Program-made: the position numbers and the translations under genes
DNA from: Armillaria gallica
Taxonomy: Eukaryota > Basidiomycota > Agaricomycetes > Agaricales > Physalacriaceae
Assembly: GCA_037576215.1 (NCBI GenBank)
Contig: JBANDB010000011.1
Location: 2,790,001-2,854,000, forward strand
DNA length: 64,000 nt
Direction of reading: 5' to 3'
The notes under the pieces: generated by a model
The model's input: the letters and a program-made list of their open reading frames with translations, nothing else
Database searches by the model: none
Told to the model about the DNA's origin: nothing
Shown: one piece after another, positions 10,337-22,610 of the stretch
How the letters are laid out: every line of letters starts with the position of its first letter
Numbering within the stretch: the stretch's first letter is position 1

Positions 10337-11185
10337 ATGTCTGGTCATGACGAAAAACTGACTATCACCGAGATATTCTGGCGGGATCATTGTGTATGGC
10401 TCAAAGAGTACGGCTACAAGGTATGACCTTGCTTTCAACCAGATTGGAAGCCGTCTTGGACGGGGACGAATAAACTATCAATGTTATGTGAGGATAGTCA
10501 ACGGGAAGTTGTGAGTTCGTCCAACTATGTCATTTGACCCTACCCATAAGGAGATCTCAGATTCTCAATTTTCTGTAGCGCTCCTACAATTTCATGGATG
10601 CCATTGATCTGTCCTCTGGAAAGGTGGTCGCATTGAAACTGATCAGACATTTGGATAACCCTCGTGAACTGGAAATTGGCAGTTTTCTTGCTCAATCTAC
10701 GAATCCTCGTAGCCACTGCGTCCCAATCTTTCAAGAGCTACCTGTTCCTGACAAGGACAATCACACCATCCATAACGGCCGTGGCACGACGCCCCATTCA
10801 GGATCATAGGCAAAGGCGTCCAATTCTTCAAAGAGATGCTCGAAGTGCGTTGTATGTCATATGTACTAGGTCAAGTGCGTTTATCGCTTAGCTTCAGGCA
10901 CTTCAGTTCCTTCACCAACAGAATATCGCGCATCGGTGAGGTCAAGTTTTCAAAGACGTACGGCCTACGCTCAAATTTGCTGCAGTGACGGGATATACGA
11001 ACATATTCATGGACGCTACAGATATTTTTCCAGATGGTTTTCCATCCCAGAACTTAGACGAGGACGATAGATTTGTGGTAGATCACGATAAGTCTTACCA
11101 GCGAGGTCTCTCCAGTTCCTCAAACTTCGGTCTGCCATGGCAAAATATTGGTCTGTTATCCCCACATAGAAGCATTCATAGATAA
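10337..11185 (+). pseudogene. Kinase-like family, copy 5 (5' half)
   Basis: An ATG at 10337 begins an N-terminus like the intact copy (EIFWRDHCVWLKEYGYK), interrupted by a TGA where an arginine codon is expected. The ATP-lobe exon is open (FMDAIDLSSGKVVALKLI) until a frameshift after PVPDKDNHT. The loop region still splices to HRDGIYTN. Family similarity stops near PDGF (about 11,040), and the rest is unrelated. The missing 3' half has a counterpart on the opposite strand at 11,470-12,110. Confidence 0.8.
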
Positions 11186-11469
11186 AGGTCAACAACGACG
11201 AACCAAATATTTGTAACTTCGTGAAGTGACAACTGAACGCAAGAAGCTGGGAACAACACCGTTACCCGTGTCAAAGCATCGTTAAATGAAAACAACTGAG
11301 ATGACAGTGGACAAGGACACTATGTAAAATCGTCAATCGAGGAAATGAAGCCAGACACAGAGAATGAAGTTGCCAAAGATGTCAAATAGCGATACTCGAA
11401 TGAAGCTATGTATATTCATTTAAGCAAGAATAGCATAGAACCAAGAACAGCAGCAGTAGGTTCAGTGAA

Positions 11470-12110
11470 GAAGAACACTGATGAGGAACAGCAGGTGTTC
11501 CTCGCGTAATGAGCTTCGGAGTCCACACCCAGTGATTAACGGCTTTGGATGGGCGCATGACGAATTGTTCGCTGCTATAAGCAACTCTACCTCGCAGTGC
11601 CATTGCTGAGACCGTTCTCGATAGCCACAAATCTTTCGACCGCTTCGTCGATCTTGATGCACTTTGCAGGGTCAGGTTTCATCATAGCCATCACAAAAAG
11701 CCTCATGAAACCAAACGACTTCATTCCTCGGAGCCCTTTCCGGATCATGTAGTTTGCGGTGGTACCCTAGAGTGCCGAGCATGAGTTATGGCTGCACAGT
11801 CTTGACGGGTACGTCCTAGCTCAGGTAGGAAGGCTCTCAGCGCATTGCCAGGATAATATACATCAACGACAAATGGATCACAGATCGACGCTATATCGAT
11901 AGCCTCTGGTACCGTCTGATCGTCTCCAAGAACAGGTTCCGCAACTGGAAGATCATCCCTATTGTAACGGTTGGACAGACCGAAATCGATGAAGTAATAC
12001 TTCGGTGGTCGTTCGGTGTGTCGACAGTACGATACAGGGCCAGAATAGTCGTATTTCAGATCCTTTCGCTGGTCTGTTCGGAACACGCCAGGCGTGAGCC
12101 AAAATTGATT
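11470..12110 (-). pseudogene. Kinase-like family, copy 6 (3' half, inverted)
   Basis: On the minus strand the family resumes just before the KYDYSG block and continues through RPPKYYFIDFGLSNRYN, DPFVVDVYYPGNALRAFL, a splice, KSFGFM, KPDPAKCIKIDEAVERF and HWVWTPKLITRG. A two-base gap after ENGLS shifts the final exon. The ATP lobe and catalytic loop are absent. It faces copy 5 tail to tail and carries the part copy 5 lacks. Confidence 0.8.
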
Positions 12111-12271
12111 ATCTCGCAGGAGGGTGGCATGAACAATGCTTTTCTATTAATCTCATCTGGCTGTTCGTTATGTTTGTCGACAGGTCGACAATTTTGTGAC
12201 TGTATTTTAGTATATCACAGAATTTCAATTGCATATGACGTCAGCATAAACCTCTTAGCATTACTACTGTC

Positions 12272-13455
12272 ATGTCCAGCAATCGCGGTGCGCGAGGATC
12301 ATGGCGTGGACGGGCCACACGAAGCGTTATTGGAAATCTCAGACGACCGATGGAATATATACCTTCAGTCAGCCGGAGTAGTGGCCTCGATAAGGATGGA
12401 GACGCGTCAGTCATTACGGCCATTCTCGTCACGATAGATAATAGACTAATCACAGGCTGAAGGACTTCAAAGTGCAAGAAGAATACCGAGAGTTTATACA
12501 AGAAAAGGTGCGACTCTAAGTCTTCTAATAGTGCGTGATATTTATGCTGCGTTGCAGCTGAATGATGTTTGGAAACGGTTCATTGCCGAGGACAAAATGA
12601 CAGAAAAACAACGCATGGATGCCCAGGAGAACGTATTAATTCTCTTTAGTGCGACGTCTCGCTACTTCTGCGTCGTTTTACTGATATAGGACCTGCAGGA
12701 AAGCTAAGAGAAGGCATATATGCTTGCGGAAGAAAGGACGGGTTTGCATTGGAAGGTACGGGAACATTCTGTTCCCTCTGTCGCTAAACTTATCTCCCTC
12801 TGCTTCAGTATACGAGACTTCCTTTCATCTAGCCGTTCTTTTCAACGTACACCGCCAGATCGGCTCCATCATTCCGCATCTTTTCGGCGACCTCCTACGC
12901 ACGAACATCTCCAATGAAAAGGATCCGTCCGTCACCATCCTCGTTTGTCTTTTGTATCACCTCGTCGCCGAATACCCTTCTCAGCTCACATACCGAAATT
13001 TCCTCGATTCTCTACCCTCAGTCTTCAGGTTCAAGGATACATCCGCCTATGCTTGGATCAAGAACCTATCCCGTTCCATACGAACGCGAAACTATGTCCG
13101 TTTTGAATTATTGACACGCCAATCTGCGCTGGTTGATATTGTTGGAGACAGATGTCCAGATTCAACATCTATTCAGCATGTCGCGACGCTAGCGTTTTAT
13201 TCCTTGGTCGATAGTCTACATTCTCGTAATCGATCTACGACATGGACAGTGCTGCGATCTGCATATCGAGAGTTGTCGTGTCACTCCGAGTCAGAAACGC
13301 GTACATGGCTAACGAGGACTCTTGTCCTGCATCCCGTCGCGTCTCCGAATGTTGTCGCTGATTTGGATGGCTGGTTAGAATCTGAAAGCCTCCTAGGTCA
13401 TGTTCGCCGGAAGGATGGTGTTGATGGGCGTTGGACAGTATATAAGCTTCGATAA
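12272..13455 (+). CDS. SAC3/GANP-like domain protein
   Basis: Five exons join in frame, ending at 13455. The first codes for a Gly/Arg-rich start (MSSNRGARGSWRGRATRS). Later exons give DFKVQEEYREFIQEKLNDVWKRF when spliced, KLREGIYACG, and a long helical exon with VYETSFHLAVLF, TSAYAWIKNLSRSIRTRNYVRF and TAWxVLRSAYREL-like sequence. The helical repeats and the NYVRFxLL segment resemble SAC3/GANP (PCI-related) proteins that work in mRNA export or the proteasome lid. This is a family-level guess, since I see no diagnostic catalytic motif. The start depends on the RG-rich exon being real. Its stop lies 109 bp from the convergent RanGAP gene. Confidence 0.55.
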
Positions 13456-13564
13456 CGCAAAATATCGAGTGTACAACAAATTCTATACATTTACCTTGTT
13501 TACTTATTGACCGGAATGAATGCCCCGGGGTATACCCAACGATATCACTAGATGAAGTTATCCT

Positions 13565-14814
13565 CTACCGGAACTCAAGCTTGCTCAACAGATCCGCCAG
13601 CTCGTCCGTCGCGTCGGGCTTTCGAGGCGTCGTCTCTTCAATTGTGCTGGCGAGGACAGCCTCCTGTTCTTCCTTTACCTCTTCTTTCTCTTCCTCTTCC
13701 TCGGCTTCTTCCTCCTCTTCCTCCTCTTCTTCGTCGTCGACGACCAATCTACCTCCTCGTTGCTTCATACTGAGTCCCACGGTTTCCAAGCTCGCGTCAT
13801 CTTCCTCTACATCATTCCACTGGAGTTCTAACAACTTCAATCCCTTGAGATTCCCTGAAATGTGCTCCGCGAACAACGCAAAGGTCTCCGCCTCTAAATT
13901 ATTGTTCTGCAGCTGCAGCGTATGAAGTTTTGGGTTCGAACCCTCCGCAATGGCAGTCACAAGTTGTGGCACCTCTCCATCGCCCGACAGCACACAGTCC
14001 GAAAGGTTAAGCGTCGTTAGCTCTGGCCATGACGCCAACGATTCTGTCCAAGCTTCCACGCCTGTCAACTGACCCCCATCCGTAAAGGTGTTGTCCTGCA
14101 AATCAATGTACTGCAGACCGGGGTTCTTTGCTAGCCCGCGAGCCAAAGCAGTGATCCCATCCATGCGTATCCCATTCTGTGGCATGCGAATCTCGGTAAG
14201 GGTCCCATGAGCCGCGAACGCCTCAGCCCATGATGGAGCCGACCCGTCCTCCAGACGATTTCGACCACAGATGACCGTCCGAAGGTTCGACTTCTCCCCT
14301 TTGGATTTGCTGATCTTGGCTGACTCGAAGAGAGCATCGGCAAGGACTTTGCCACCTGCGGGGCCGAGACCGTTGTTGTTCAGCTTGAGGACTTGGAAGC
14401 TACGGTTGTGGGTGAGGAAAGGGACGATGGGATCGACTGATCTTCCACCAAATGCATTATCGCTCAAGTCGAGCTCGATGAGAGACGTTTTGTCGACTAG
14501 GGCATCGCAGATGGCGGTAAGGGCCAAGGGGATTTCAGAGATCAGACGACCAGTGAAAATGTCTGCCAAGTCAGCGATCTATTGTTTGAGTTGAGCACAT
14601 GAGAATGGCAGAATTCCGTCCTAGCACGTACTTTGAGGTTTGTGGCCTTTGACAGGAATTCTGCAAGCGCCACGGACGCGTCGACCCCAATTGTGTTGCC
14701 CCCCAGGTGGATTTCTTCAATCTTTGTGGCATCGACACCAGCTAATAAAGGCTCGATGTCGGCTCGGCTGTCAAGCTTAAGTCCTTGACCGTGCAGAGAA
14801 AGGATATTGGCCAT
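13565..14814 (-). CDS. RNA1: Ran GTPase-activating protein
   Basis: Two exons (14814-14632 and 14578-13565) give 398 residues. The start MANILSLHGQGLKL matches the family; the in-frame ATG 15 codons upstream is less likely. The body is a run of leucine-rich repeats (LTEIRMPQNGIRMDGITALA, LQYIDLQDNTF, LTTLNLSDCVL, LHTLQLQNNNLE). It is followed by a long Glu tract and a short acidic-to-basic tail, the usual RanGAP layout. The protein stimulates GTP hydrolysis by Ran on the cytoplasmic side, sustaining nuclear transport. The conserved arginine lies in an early repeat, but I did not assign it. Length is close to yeast Rna1. Confidence 0.92.
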
Positions 14815-14911
14815 TAGGGCTACAGAGATACAAGTAGAGGACAAGACGAAAATGAACAAATAAATACACTGATCGGTCCGAAAAGGGTAACAATGCGGGA
14901 ACAGAATTTAA

Positions 14912-16077
14912 TTATGCCGGCTCAAAAGCTGCCAACAGAGCACGACTCCAACCATCATACGCATCCTGGGAGGTAGCCACAAGCGCTTGTTCGATATGAA
15001 CAAATGCACCAGTCGAATCATCCACAGTGGCAGCCTGGTTGCAAACCTTGGACTCATCCACCCCGTTTACCAGCCTCCCAAAAACGTTATTCGTCGCGGT
15101 GAGAATACAAGAGCTATCCGACGGAAGAGTGATGTTCCAGTCCGGAAACGAATCCTCCAACACCCTCTGAATTCTTTTGATAGGTCTATCGACGTCGTCT
15201 GTATACCAGGTCGAATTGCCTTCAAGTTGACACTAATATGTTACTATGTGAGTTGAAACAAATAGCAGAACGACTTACTTATCCCACTTGATAGAAACAT
15301 CTGATCAGCGCGGCAAGTAGTGGGTGACTTTCCATGAAGCTGGATGAACGCGCAGCTGCTCGTTGGGCAACCACCGTTGACATTCTGCCACGCCCATACA
15401 GCCCTGCTGGCACTATGGAAAGGCTCATTCTGAAGCAAATCTCAGGGTACAATTGGATGGATAGCAAAGTGCGAACTCACAACATCATGAGTAGGATCGG
15501 TCCTATAGTACGTAGTCTTCATTGTCGACGGCAAGCAATCTGTAGACACATTATACGCGCTGCGATGCCTCCCCGAAATCAATAAACTCCTTGCGCCCGT
15601 CATGGTGAAAAGCGACACGGCCTGAGAGGGGGTTCGAAAGTCAAATAAGGGATGCGGCATCGCGAGGTGAATGTTACGCTTTGTGGCATTGCGCGAGGAA
15701 GGAACGACGAATAGGCCCCATCCCTTGTCATAGAACCCCCGCTCATTGGCACGTATCTCAGAGAGCACGCAGTAAGAGTCAAAGTTGGAAATGGTGTAGA
15801 TATCCTGGAGGCTGGGAGGTATTGCGACAGAAGTGCAGTTGTTATCGACGTATAAGAGTGAAGTAATCAAGCTGTCCCATGAATCCAACTGTGTAGTATC
15901 CGGTTGTGCTGCAAAGTATGTCTCGTGGCTGTAGTAATCCTTTTGAACCGTATAGTAGTTGAAGCAGTTAGCCAAGTCGACCAGGGTGGTAATGGACGAG
16001 TTGGCGAGGCAATTTGTCTCGTCGGTAATGCAGCTGAACCCGCTAAACAGACCAGCCTGCAAAAGACTGCTCTTCAT
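14912..16077 (-). CDS. Conserved Agaricomycete protein, unknown function
   Basis: Three exons join in frame: one to about 15482 (MKSSLLQAGLFSGFSC...YYRTDPTHDV), one from about 15431 to 15292 (NEPFHSASRAVWAWQNVNGG, CAFIQLHGKSPTTC), and one to the stop at 14912 (WYTDDVDRPIKRIQRVLE, SSCILTATNNVFGRLVNG). It has many cysteines and several N-glycosylation sequons, suggesting a secreted protein. No signal peptide is visible with this start. The frame continues to an acceptor near 16101, so a signal-peptide exon may lie upstream. I recall related Agaricomycete sequences but no assigned function. The HGK and SGxRSLLISGRHR segments look like conserved core motifs. Confidence 0.6.
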
Positions 16078-16282
16078 TGCCGCGAGATTAGGCGGTGACT
16101 GTTAAAGACGAAGAGCTGAAGATGGCGTCTGGTGAACATGTCAGTGTTAAGACTTGCCGGCAAATGCCGAGTCGTTTAAGTACGTATGCGAGTTGAGCCA
16201 TGAAGAAAGTTCCTTGTTCAGACTACGATATATGAAAGAAACATGATATATACAAGGGAGGGTTTAATATTGAAGTGCTCGT

Positions 16283-17112
16283 TCAAGTACGGTCCGAAGA
16301 GATAGAAACGCCGTCAAGCTGGGTCACAATATCCTCAAGATCATTGTGAAGTCCCACAGAAAAATATTCTTGAGATGTCTTCTCTGCCATCTCCAGCATA
16401 TCCTGCACCGTCGTGCATCCCTCGTCCATGAACTTCAAGATGCCCCCTGCTGCCATTAGGCCTACTTCTTTCTCCGTAAAAGATTCGTGATCATCTGTGT
16501 CAACGGGTCAGCGCTGATTGGCGTTAGTTGTATGAGTTGAGTTTCGTACATTCATCTTCGTCTAGGGGCGGCATTTGAAGATACTCCGGTGGCACTGGCT
16601 TTCCTGTCTTCTCACAGTGGTCCTGCGGGTGAGATAAACATAAATATCCAGAAAATATATGTTTCAAAGATAAGAAATAAGTAACCTTGATGGATCGTTG
16701 CATATGGACGCTCAGCTTTTGAAGATCATATGCTTGAGCAATTTCTGTCACGATGAGTCCTTTGGCCATTGCCTCCGTCATTCCGATTTGACGTAAACTG
16801 TGGCGCATTGGTTGAGCAAGCTGATAGCACAACGCAGCGTACTCACAGATAGTACTTCCAACAAACGTTCCTCTCATTCTGCTCAGAAATTGTTGGATAT
16901 CCCAGTTTCGTGTTGGCAATTGCAATTGTATCATGAGGAAATGCCTTCGTATTCGTGTGGTCGCAAGAGTGCTCCGTTTCGCCAATGAACAAGGAAGCCC
17001 TCAAACAGGGTATGACAGCCTCGGATTTTCGATGAACTTCCTCAAGAGGAGTTTCCGCGGTCACGTCGTGTAGAATGGGAAAAAGAGACTTGTAAGAAGA
17101 TACGGCAGACAT
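16283..17112 (-). CDS. Hypothetical conserved protein
   Basis: I do not recognise this gene. Four exons join in frame: MSAVSSYKSLFPILHDVTAE onward, then LRQIGMTEAMAKGLIVTEI, DHCEKTGKPVPPEYLQMPPL, and DHESFTEKEVGLMAAGGILK to a TGA at 16283-16285. It is soluble, mildly acidic, and has no membrane segment or low complexity. The joined length is roughly 215-230 residues. The ATG at 17112 is the first in frame. The next gene upstream is divergent (18224). Confidence 0.6.
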
Positions 17113-18223
17113 ATCGATAAGTGGGTTGTTGGGGGATAGGAGGAAGAAGACTCGATGGTTTGTGCTTTATAGTGGTTCTGTGAGTGGCGCAGGTTCCATA
17201 CTAGACACCCAGTGGCATGTTGTTGTTCAAAGACACAAAGGCGCCGAAGATAACAAAGACCTGATTAAAGAAGACAAAGGAACATCCTGGAACAGTGCCT
17301 CTATGAGAGAGGCAAGAGTGAACCAAACAGGAAGCCGCCCGGCCCGATCTGATCTGGGGAGGCGGCGTCTCCCGCTCCGACACGCACGATCTTTCAATTT
17401 TCAATCGTCAAGTAACAAGCCAATATCTTCAGGAGCGGGCGGCAGGAACCTCATGAAAGACAGAAACATATACTTCAATCCGAGGTTTGTAAAGCATATT
17501 GTCTACTAGCCGAAGAGTAATATTACTTGCCTTCACCACTATCACCAGTGTCAGAGGATCAGGATGACACTGGTTCTGACCCGATAGAGAACCGAAGCCG
17601 CACTGAGATAAACATACTCTATAGACTTCCTTGCACGCTGCTTCTCAGGCAACACGCTGTTCGACTGCAAAGCCGAGTAAGCTTTCGAGGAAGGACAGAC
17701 ACCAAAAAGATGCCCACTTTTATCCTCAGTAAGATCCAGTTCCTGCCCACACATTCCACTGGTTTCTTCAAGACGTTCCTGGCAAGTAATGTTTAATGAT
17801 CGTTGCCTGAAAGAGAGCATACAGTGTTTTTCTTGTTATGATAGAAATTGTCCAGTAGTGTCACCAACATGATAAGAATGTGAGTACAAGGCTTTCATAA
17901 TTAGTGCTGCGATGATTGATGTCCTCAGAGCGGATAGAGGGAGATGATGACTTTGTCAGCCGGTGCAACGAAAGATGGGAATCCCGAACGTGACACAAAA
18001 TTTGGAGTCAGTTCCTTGTCTTAGGCTACTGGGCCAATATCAATAGGCGAAACAGGATGAGAGAATGCAAAGACCTGAAGGCGACATGCTGGTGGGTGTA
18101 ATCCTCGGACGTAATGTTCAAGACGTCGGCTTGCCGCACGTGGTGCCGAAGAATTCGCTTCAATGCCTGCCGTCAAGCCTGCCTATCCTCGCCTCTTACC
18201 GTCGTTGAGCACGACTCTGTGCG
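17113..18223. other. Divergent intergenic region, 1.1 kb
   Basis: This lies between two divergent genes and should hold both promoters. Frames at 17126-17509 and 17527-17796 show no family similarity. No clear TATA box or repeat was found. Confidence 0.4.
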
Positions 18224-21200
18224 ATGGAAAAGAACACGCCGCCTCCATTGCCTAGGAGGTTACGACAGTCTTCACGTTCAATTGGAATCGTTATTCTTAT
18301 CTTCTTCCTCGTTCCAATTGCTATCACCCGGACATTCTTCACCACACCCGATATACCCCCACACGCTGCAGCAACAATTGCACGATGCCAGTACTTGCAA
18401 CAATCTGCAGGGCCACCCCCAAACTTTTATGATAGGACCGAGAACGACCGATTCATGCCCGGAACCAAGCCAACTCTTATCAAGAACGCGAAGATATGGA
18501 CAGGTTTGCATAACGGGACGCAGGTTCTGGAGGCGGACATCCTCATTGACAAGGGTCTTATCATGGGCGTTGGGAGTTATGGGCTCAATCAGCTTGAGGC
18601 GTACGGTAGCAGTCTCGAAGTAGTCGATGCACACGGTGCTTGGGTCACTCCAGGCATCGTGGACCTCCATTCTCATTTGGGTGATTACCCGTCGCCTGAA
18701 CTCGAGGGTGCTTCGGATGGCAATTCTGTCAAGGGAACAGCGCAGCCATGGCTTCGAAGCTTGGACGGTCTGAATACTCACGACGATTCATACCCTCTCT
18801 CTATTGCTGGCGGTGTTACGACAGCCCTGATACTACCCGGCTCAGCCAATGCTATTGGTGCGCGTGTTGCGCATGAAATGCTCACGGAAAATCTAACAAA
18901 GTACAGGTGGTCAAGCATTCGTGATCAAGCTTCGTCATACTGAAGAGAGATCCCCGTCCTCAATGCTTCTTGAACCGCCTTATCAAATCAATAATTCTTT
19001 TCCTGACCATAGTCTGCCCCCAAGATGGCGGCATATGAAGTATGTCTCTGGCTTTGATAGAATCGGAGGAACTGACTGGTTGTGTCCGCAGACACGCCTG
19101 CGGTAAGTGACTGATGTCAACCTGGTTGCCAGCGCGTGTTCACGATTTTTCGCGTTGATAGGTGAAAATCCCAGTATGTCATATTTCGTAAATGTCGGCG
19201 TAAGATCTATTGACCCTGTCTTGACAAGGCAGGGTTTACGGTGTAAGCAGAATGGACACGACTTGGGCATTCCGAGAAGCGTGAGGTCTCCGCAGACTTA
19301 TATGCGTTCTGCAACTCACCTCTTCTTTTTAGGTACAACACCGCTTTTCAAATCAAACGAAAGCAAGATGCGTATTGTTCCAAGGCAATGAGTGGGCAGT
19401 GGCAAGGCCTTGGAGAGTATCCAGAGGATCTAAAGTGGGAAGCTTTGGTCGATGTCATCAGAGGACATGTCAAAGTGAGTATTACGGTGTCGGTTGCAGT
19501 GTCGTACCCACTGAAACGACGTTGCAGGTCAATATCCATTGCTACGAAGCTGTTGACCTGGACGACATGGTCCGCGTAAGTTTGTCATCTCGCAAAACGC
19601 TGGCATTGTTGCTGACACCCACTAGCTTTCCAACGAGTTCCAGTTCCCTATTGCTGCCTTCCACCACGCTCACGAAACGTACCTTGTCCCAGACCTACTG
19701 AAGAAAACCTACGGTGTGTAGTGTTTATAAAAAGGTGACCGCTAACTCAAGAGTCCTGTGCAGGTCCAACACCTGCTGTTGCTCTGTTTGCCACTAATGG
19801 AAGGTATTGATTTATACGCTTCGTCTTATATTTGCCATGGGTATCTCATCTGGGTGGCAGGTATAAGAGAGAGGCTTATAGGCAATCAGAATTTGCGGCA
19901 AGAATTCTTGCCAATAACGGGTTGCAAGTTGTCTTCAAGGTGCGTCCGACAACTTCGTCTCAATGATGCGTCATCATCTCCTTTCTTCGACAGAGTGACC
20001 ATTCTGTCTTGAACTCGCGGTTTTTGTTGTATGAGGCCCAGCAGGCCCATTACTATGGCTTGGCCGACAATTTGGCCGTGGCCTCTGTGATCAGTACTCC
20101 CGCCGAAATCATGGGAATGGGTCACCGAATTGGCTATGTCAGAAAAGGTGAATACTCTAAAAATCTCTATCACCTCGACGTAAACATCTGACAAATCCTC
20201 CAGGATGGGACGCCGGTGAGAATATTCGTTACGCTTATACACTCTCAGTGCTAGAATACTTCTTCAGATCTCGTTATTTGGGACAGTCATCCATTATCCT
20301 TGGGTGCTACCCCGTCCCAGGTCTTTATTGATGGCATTCCCCAGCTCGAATCGGCGTATGTGGCTCACAAGCCCCAGGCTTTCCAACAAATCCCCAGGGT
20401 GCCCAATTTCGATGACGAGGCCAAGGATGCTCTCAAGTACGATGGATTGCCGCCTCTATCTCCAAGCAAAAGCGTAGCAGATATAACGGCATTTACCAAT
20501 GTCAAGTCCCTCTTCTCTCGATCTCCCGTCCAAACCGTCCAGCAAATCCTTGACTTCCCCGGGAGAGATGGCGTAGTCCTTGTGCGAAAAGGAAAAGTAA
20601 TATGCTCTGGATCATATGCAGAGTGTTTCGACGCTAGTATTCTTGGTGGCGCAAAACCGCATCTTGTCGACCTCGAAGGCGGGTCCATTTCCCCAGGTCT
20701 AGTATCTTTTGGCTCGCCTCTAGGCTTGGAACATATCGACCAAGAACCTTCAACTAACGACGGGAGCGTTCCTGATCCGTTGATCAAGGCGGTACCAAAG
20801 ATAATTGGGGGAGATACCGCCCTCATTCGTGCCGTGGACGGACTACAGTATACCACTCGGGATGCACTGTATGTGATAAATTTGTCTTCAGCGTAGCTTT
20901 GATGATCGCTGATTGCTTTGTTGCTGCAGTCTGGCGTACCGCTCGGGAGTGACATCCGCCATTGTGGCGCCCAGTGCCCGGGGGTTCTACTCTGGGCAGG
21001 GGACGTTCTTCTCCACCGGGGCGGCACACAAACTCGAGAAAGGCGCTGTTCTACAGGAGGTTACAGCTTTGCACGTTGCTGTGAGACATTTTGGTACCCC
21101 CAGTATCAGCACGCAGATAGCCGCTCTTCGTCGACTGTTACTTGGTCCATACGAAGGAGATTCAGGCAAATGGTTCGAAAAAGTGACAGAGGTGCGTCAA

Positions 21201-21892
21201 TTTTATCTTTGGAAATAGTGTGTACTAACTGTTACATGGACAGGGAACCATTCCGCTTGTTGTTGAGGCTCATAGCGCGGATGTGATTGCTACACTTGTT
21301 CTGTTAAAGAGAGAGGTCAAACGGGCAAAGGGAACGGATATACAGTTGACAGTAACGGGCGCAACTGAAGCTTATCTGCTCGCGAAAGAACTCGGTGAAG
21401 CAGGTGTTGGCGTTGTGCTTACTCCGTCTCGTCCTTTCCCTTACACCTGGGAGGACCGTAGAATGTAAGCTCTCTCTGATTACGTCCCGATCACGCACTC
21501 ACGGAAGAAACGACAGTTTGCCAGGTCCCCCTTTAACCGAGCATAGCGCTATTTCCTGGCTCTTGTCGCACAACGTCACTGTTGGTATTGGTATTGAAGA
21601 AATTTGGAGCGCTCGCAATACCCGATTTGATGTTGCTTGGGTAGGTGGACCATCGATCATATGAGTGGGAGCCGCTAACCTCCGTATGCTTTAGGCATCT
21701 CTTGAAGCAGATGGTAAAATTACAAAGGAGGAAGCCCTTGCCTTGTCTTCGACAAACCTGGAGAAACTACTTATAGGACACGTTAATGAGGCTACTGATC
21801 TCGTGGCGACGCGCGGGGGTGACATTCTGGAGCTGGAGTCGAAAGTTGCTGCTGTGATCTCTCCTCTGCGAGGATTTGTCGATATATTTTGA
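18224..21892 (+). CDS. Membrane-anchored amidohydrolase family protein
   Basis: A multi-exon gene encoding roughly 900 residues. The N-terminus is short and cytosolic, followed by one membrane segment (SIGIVILIFFLVPIAITRTFF). An amidohydrolase fold follows: composite-domain strand TLIKNAKIWTG, DILIDKGLIMGVG, then WVTPGIVDLHSHLG with the HxH metal motif. GGVTTALILPGSANAIGG and a KHACGEN block complete the N-terminal part. Later exons give VNIHCYEAVDLDDM, AAFHHAHETYLVPDLL, a second half (LAYRSGVTSAIVAP, GTIPLVVEAHSADVIATL), and a terminal EEALALSSTN segment. The family hydrolyses C-N or related bonds with bound metal; the substrate cannot be told. Splicing around 19090-19320 is uncertain because of very short exons. 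Confidence 0.8.
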
Positions 21893-22610
21893 ATGGCCCT
21901 TTGACAGCTTACATGCTAATTTACATACGATCTATGTAGAAGGACACTTTACTTTGGCTGTCGAGCGTGCCGGGCAGCGGCAGGACACTTACGAATATTT
22001 GATCTCCGCTTGAACTGTACCCTTATAAGTGACGCGTGCCCTAAATTTTTTTCCTCAAGTGTCCGACTCAACCATCGAAGCGTCAGCTCCGGCTGCAGGC
22101 GTTAATTCGTCTGTGTGACGTTTTTCCTTTCATAGTTGAGGGAGCGAAGGTGCGCCTTTCGGGGTGGCACTCACGAGAGGGAGCAACACCACCTAGCTCG
22201 CTTTGTGTCCGAGTCCGCCTCGGCGTCGACTTGGATGCAGAGTTTGATGTAGGGTGGTACGTGTGTCGTCATATTCCTGTATCCTGCCGTACCCCATCTT
22301 CTTGGTGTGCTACTATGTGGCTTTGACGGTCTGGTAAAACCATGACGAAGACATCTTTTCTGACTCTTGTACTCTGGACGTTACATCAATTGTTATTTTC
22401 GTATCCAAAATGATCATCTTTTCTCTGCTCAATTCGAAGCCCACTCCTTCAATCTGTATGATCCTAGTCGGATTGGTTTCATCAATATTCATTATGCGTA
22501 CTCTGTTGTTGACCATGACCACATCGTTCAGAAGAACGTGGCTTCGTCAACTGGCAGAAAGCGTATCTTTTAAGTTCTAAAGGTGTACGTCAAACTGATG
22601 ACAATGATTA
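21893..22610. other. Intergenic, no gene
   Basis: This is 3' flank of the amidohydrolase gene. Short frames (for example 22313-22573, both strands) show no similarity. It ends at a transposon-like element. Confidence 0.4.

Noticed and set aside
13925..13945. tRNA B-box-like GGGTTCGAACCCT
   Set aside because: It lies inside a leucine-rich repeat codon run of RanGAP, with no A box or foldable cloverleaf around it.
18278..18781. Long minus-strand open frame (167 codons)
   Set aside because: Antisense to the conserved amidohydrolase exon; no family similarity.
20365..21027. Minus-strand open frame (220 codons)
   Set aside because: Shadow of the amidohydrolase coding exons on the plus strand.
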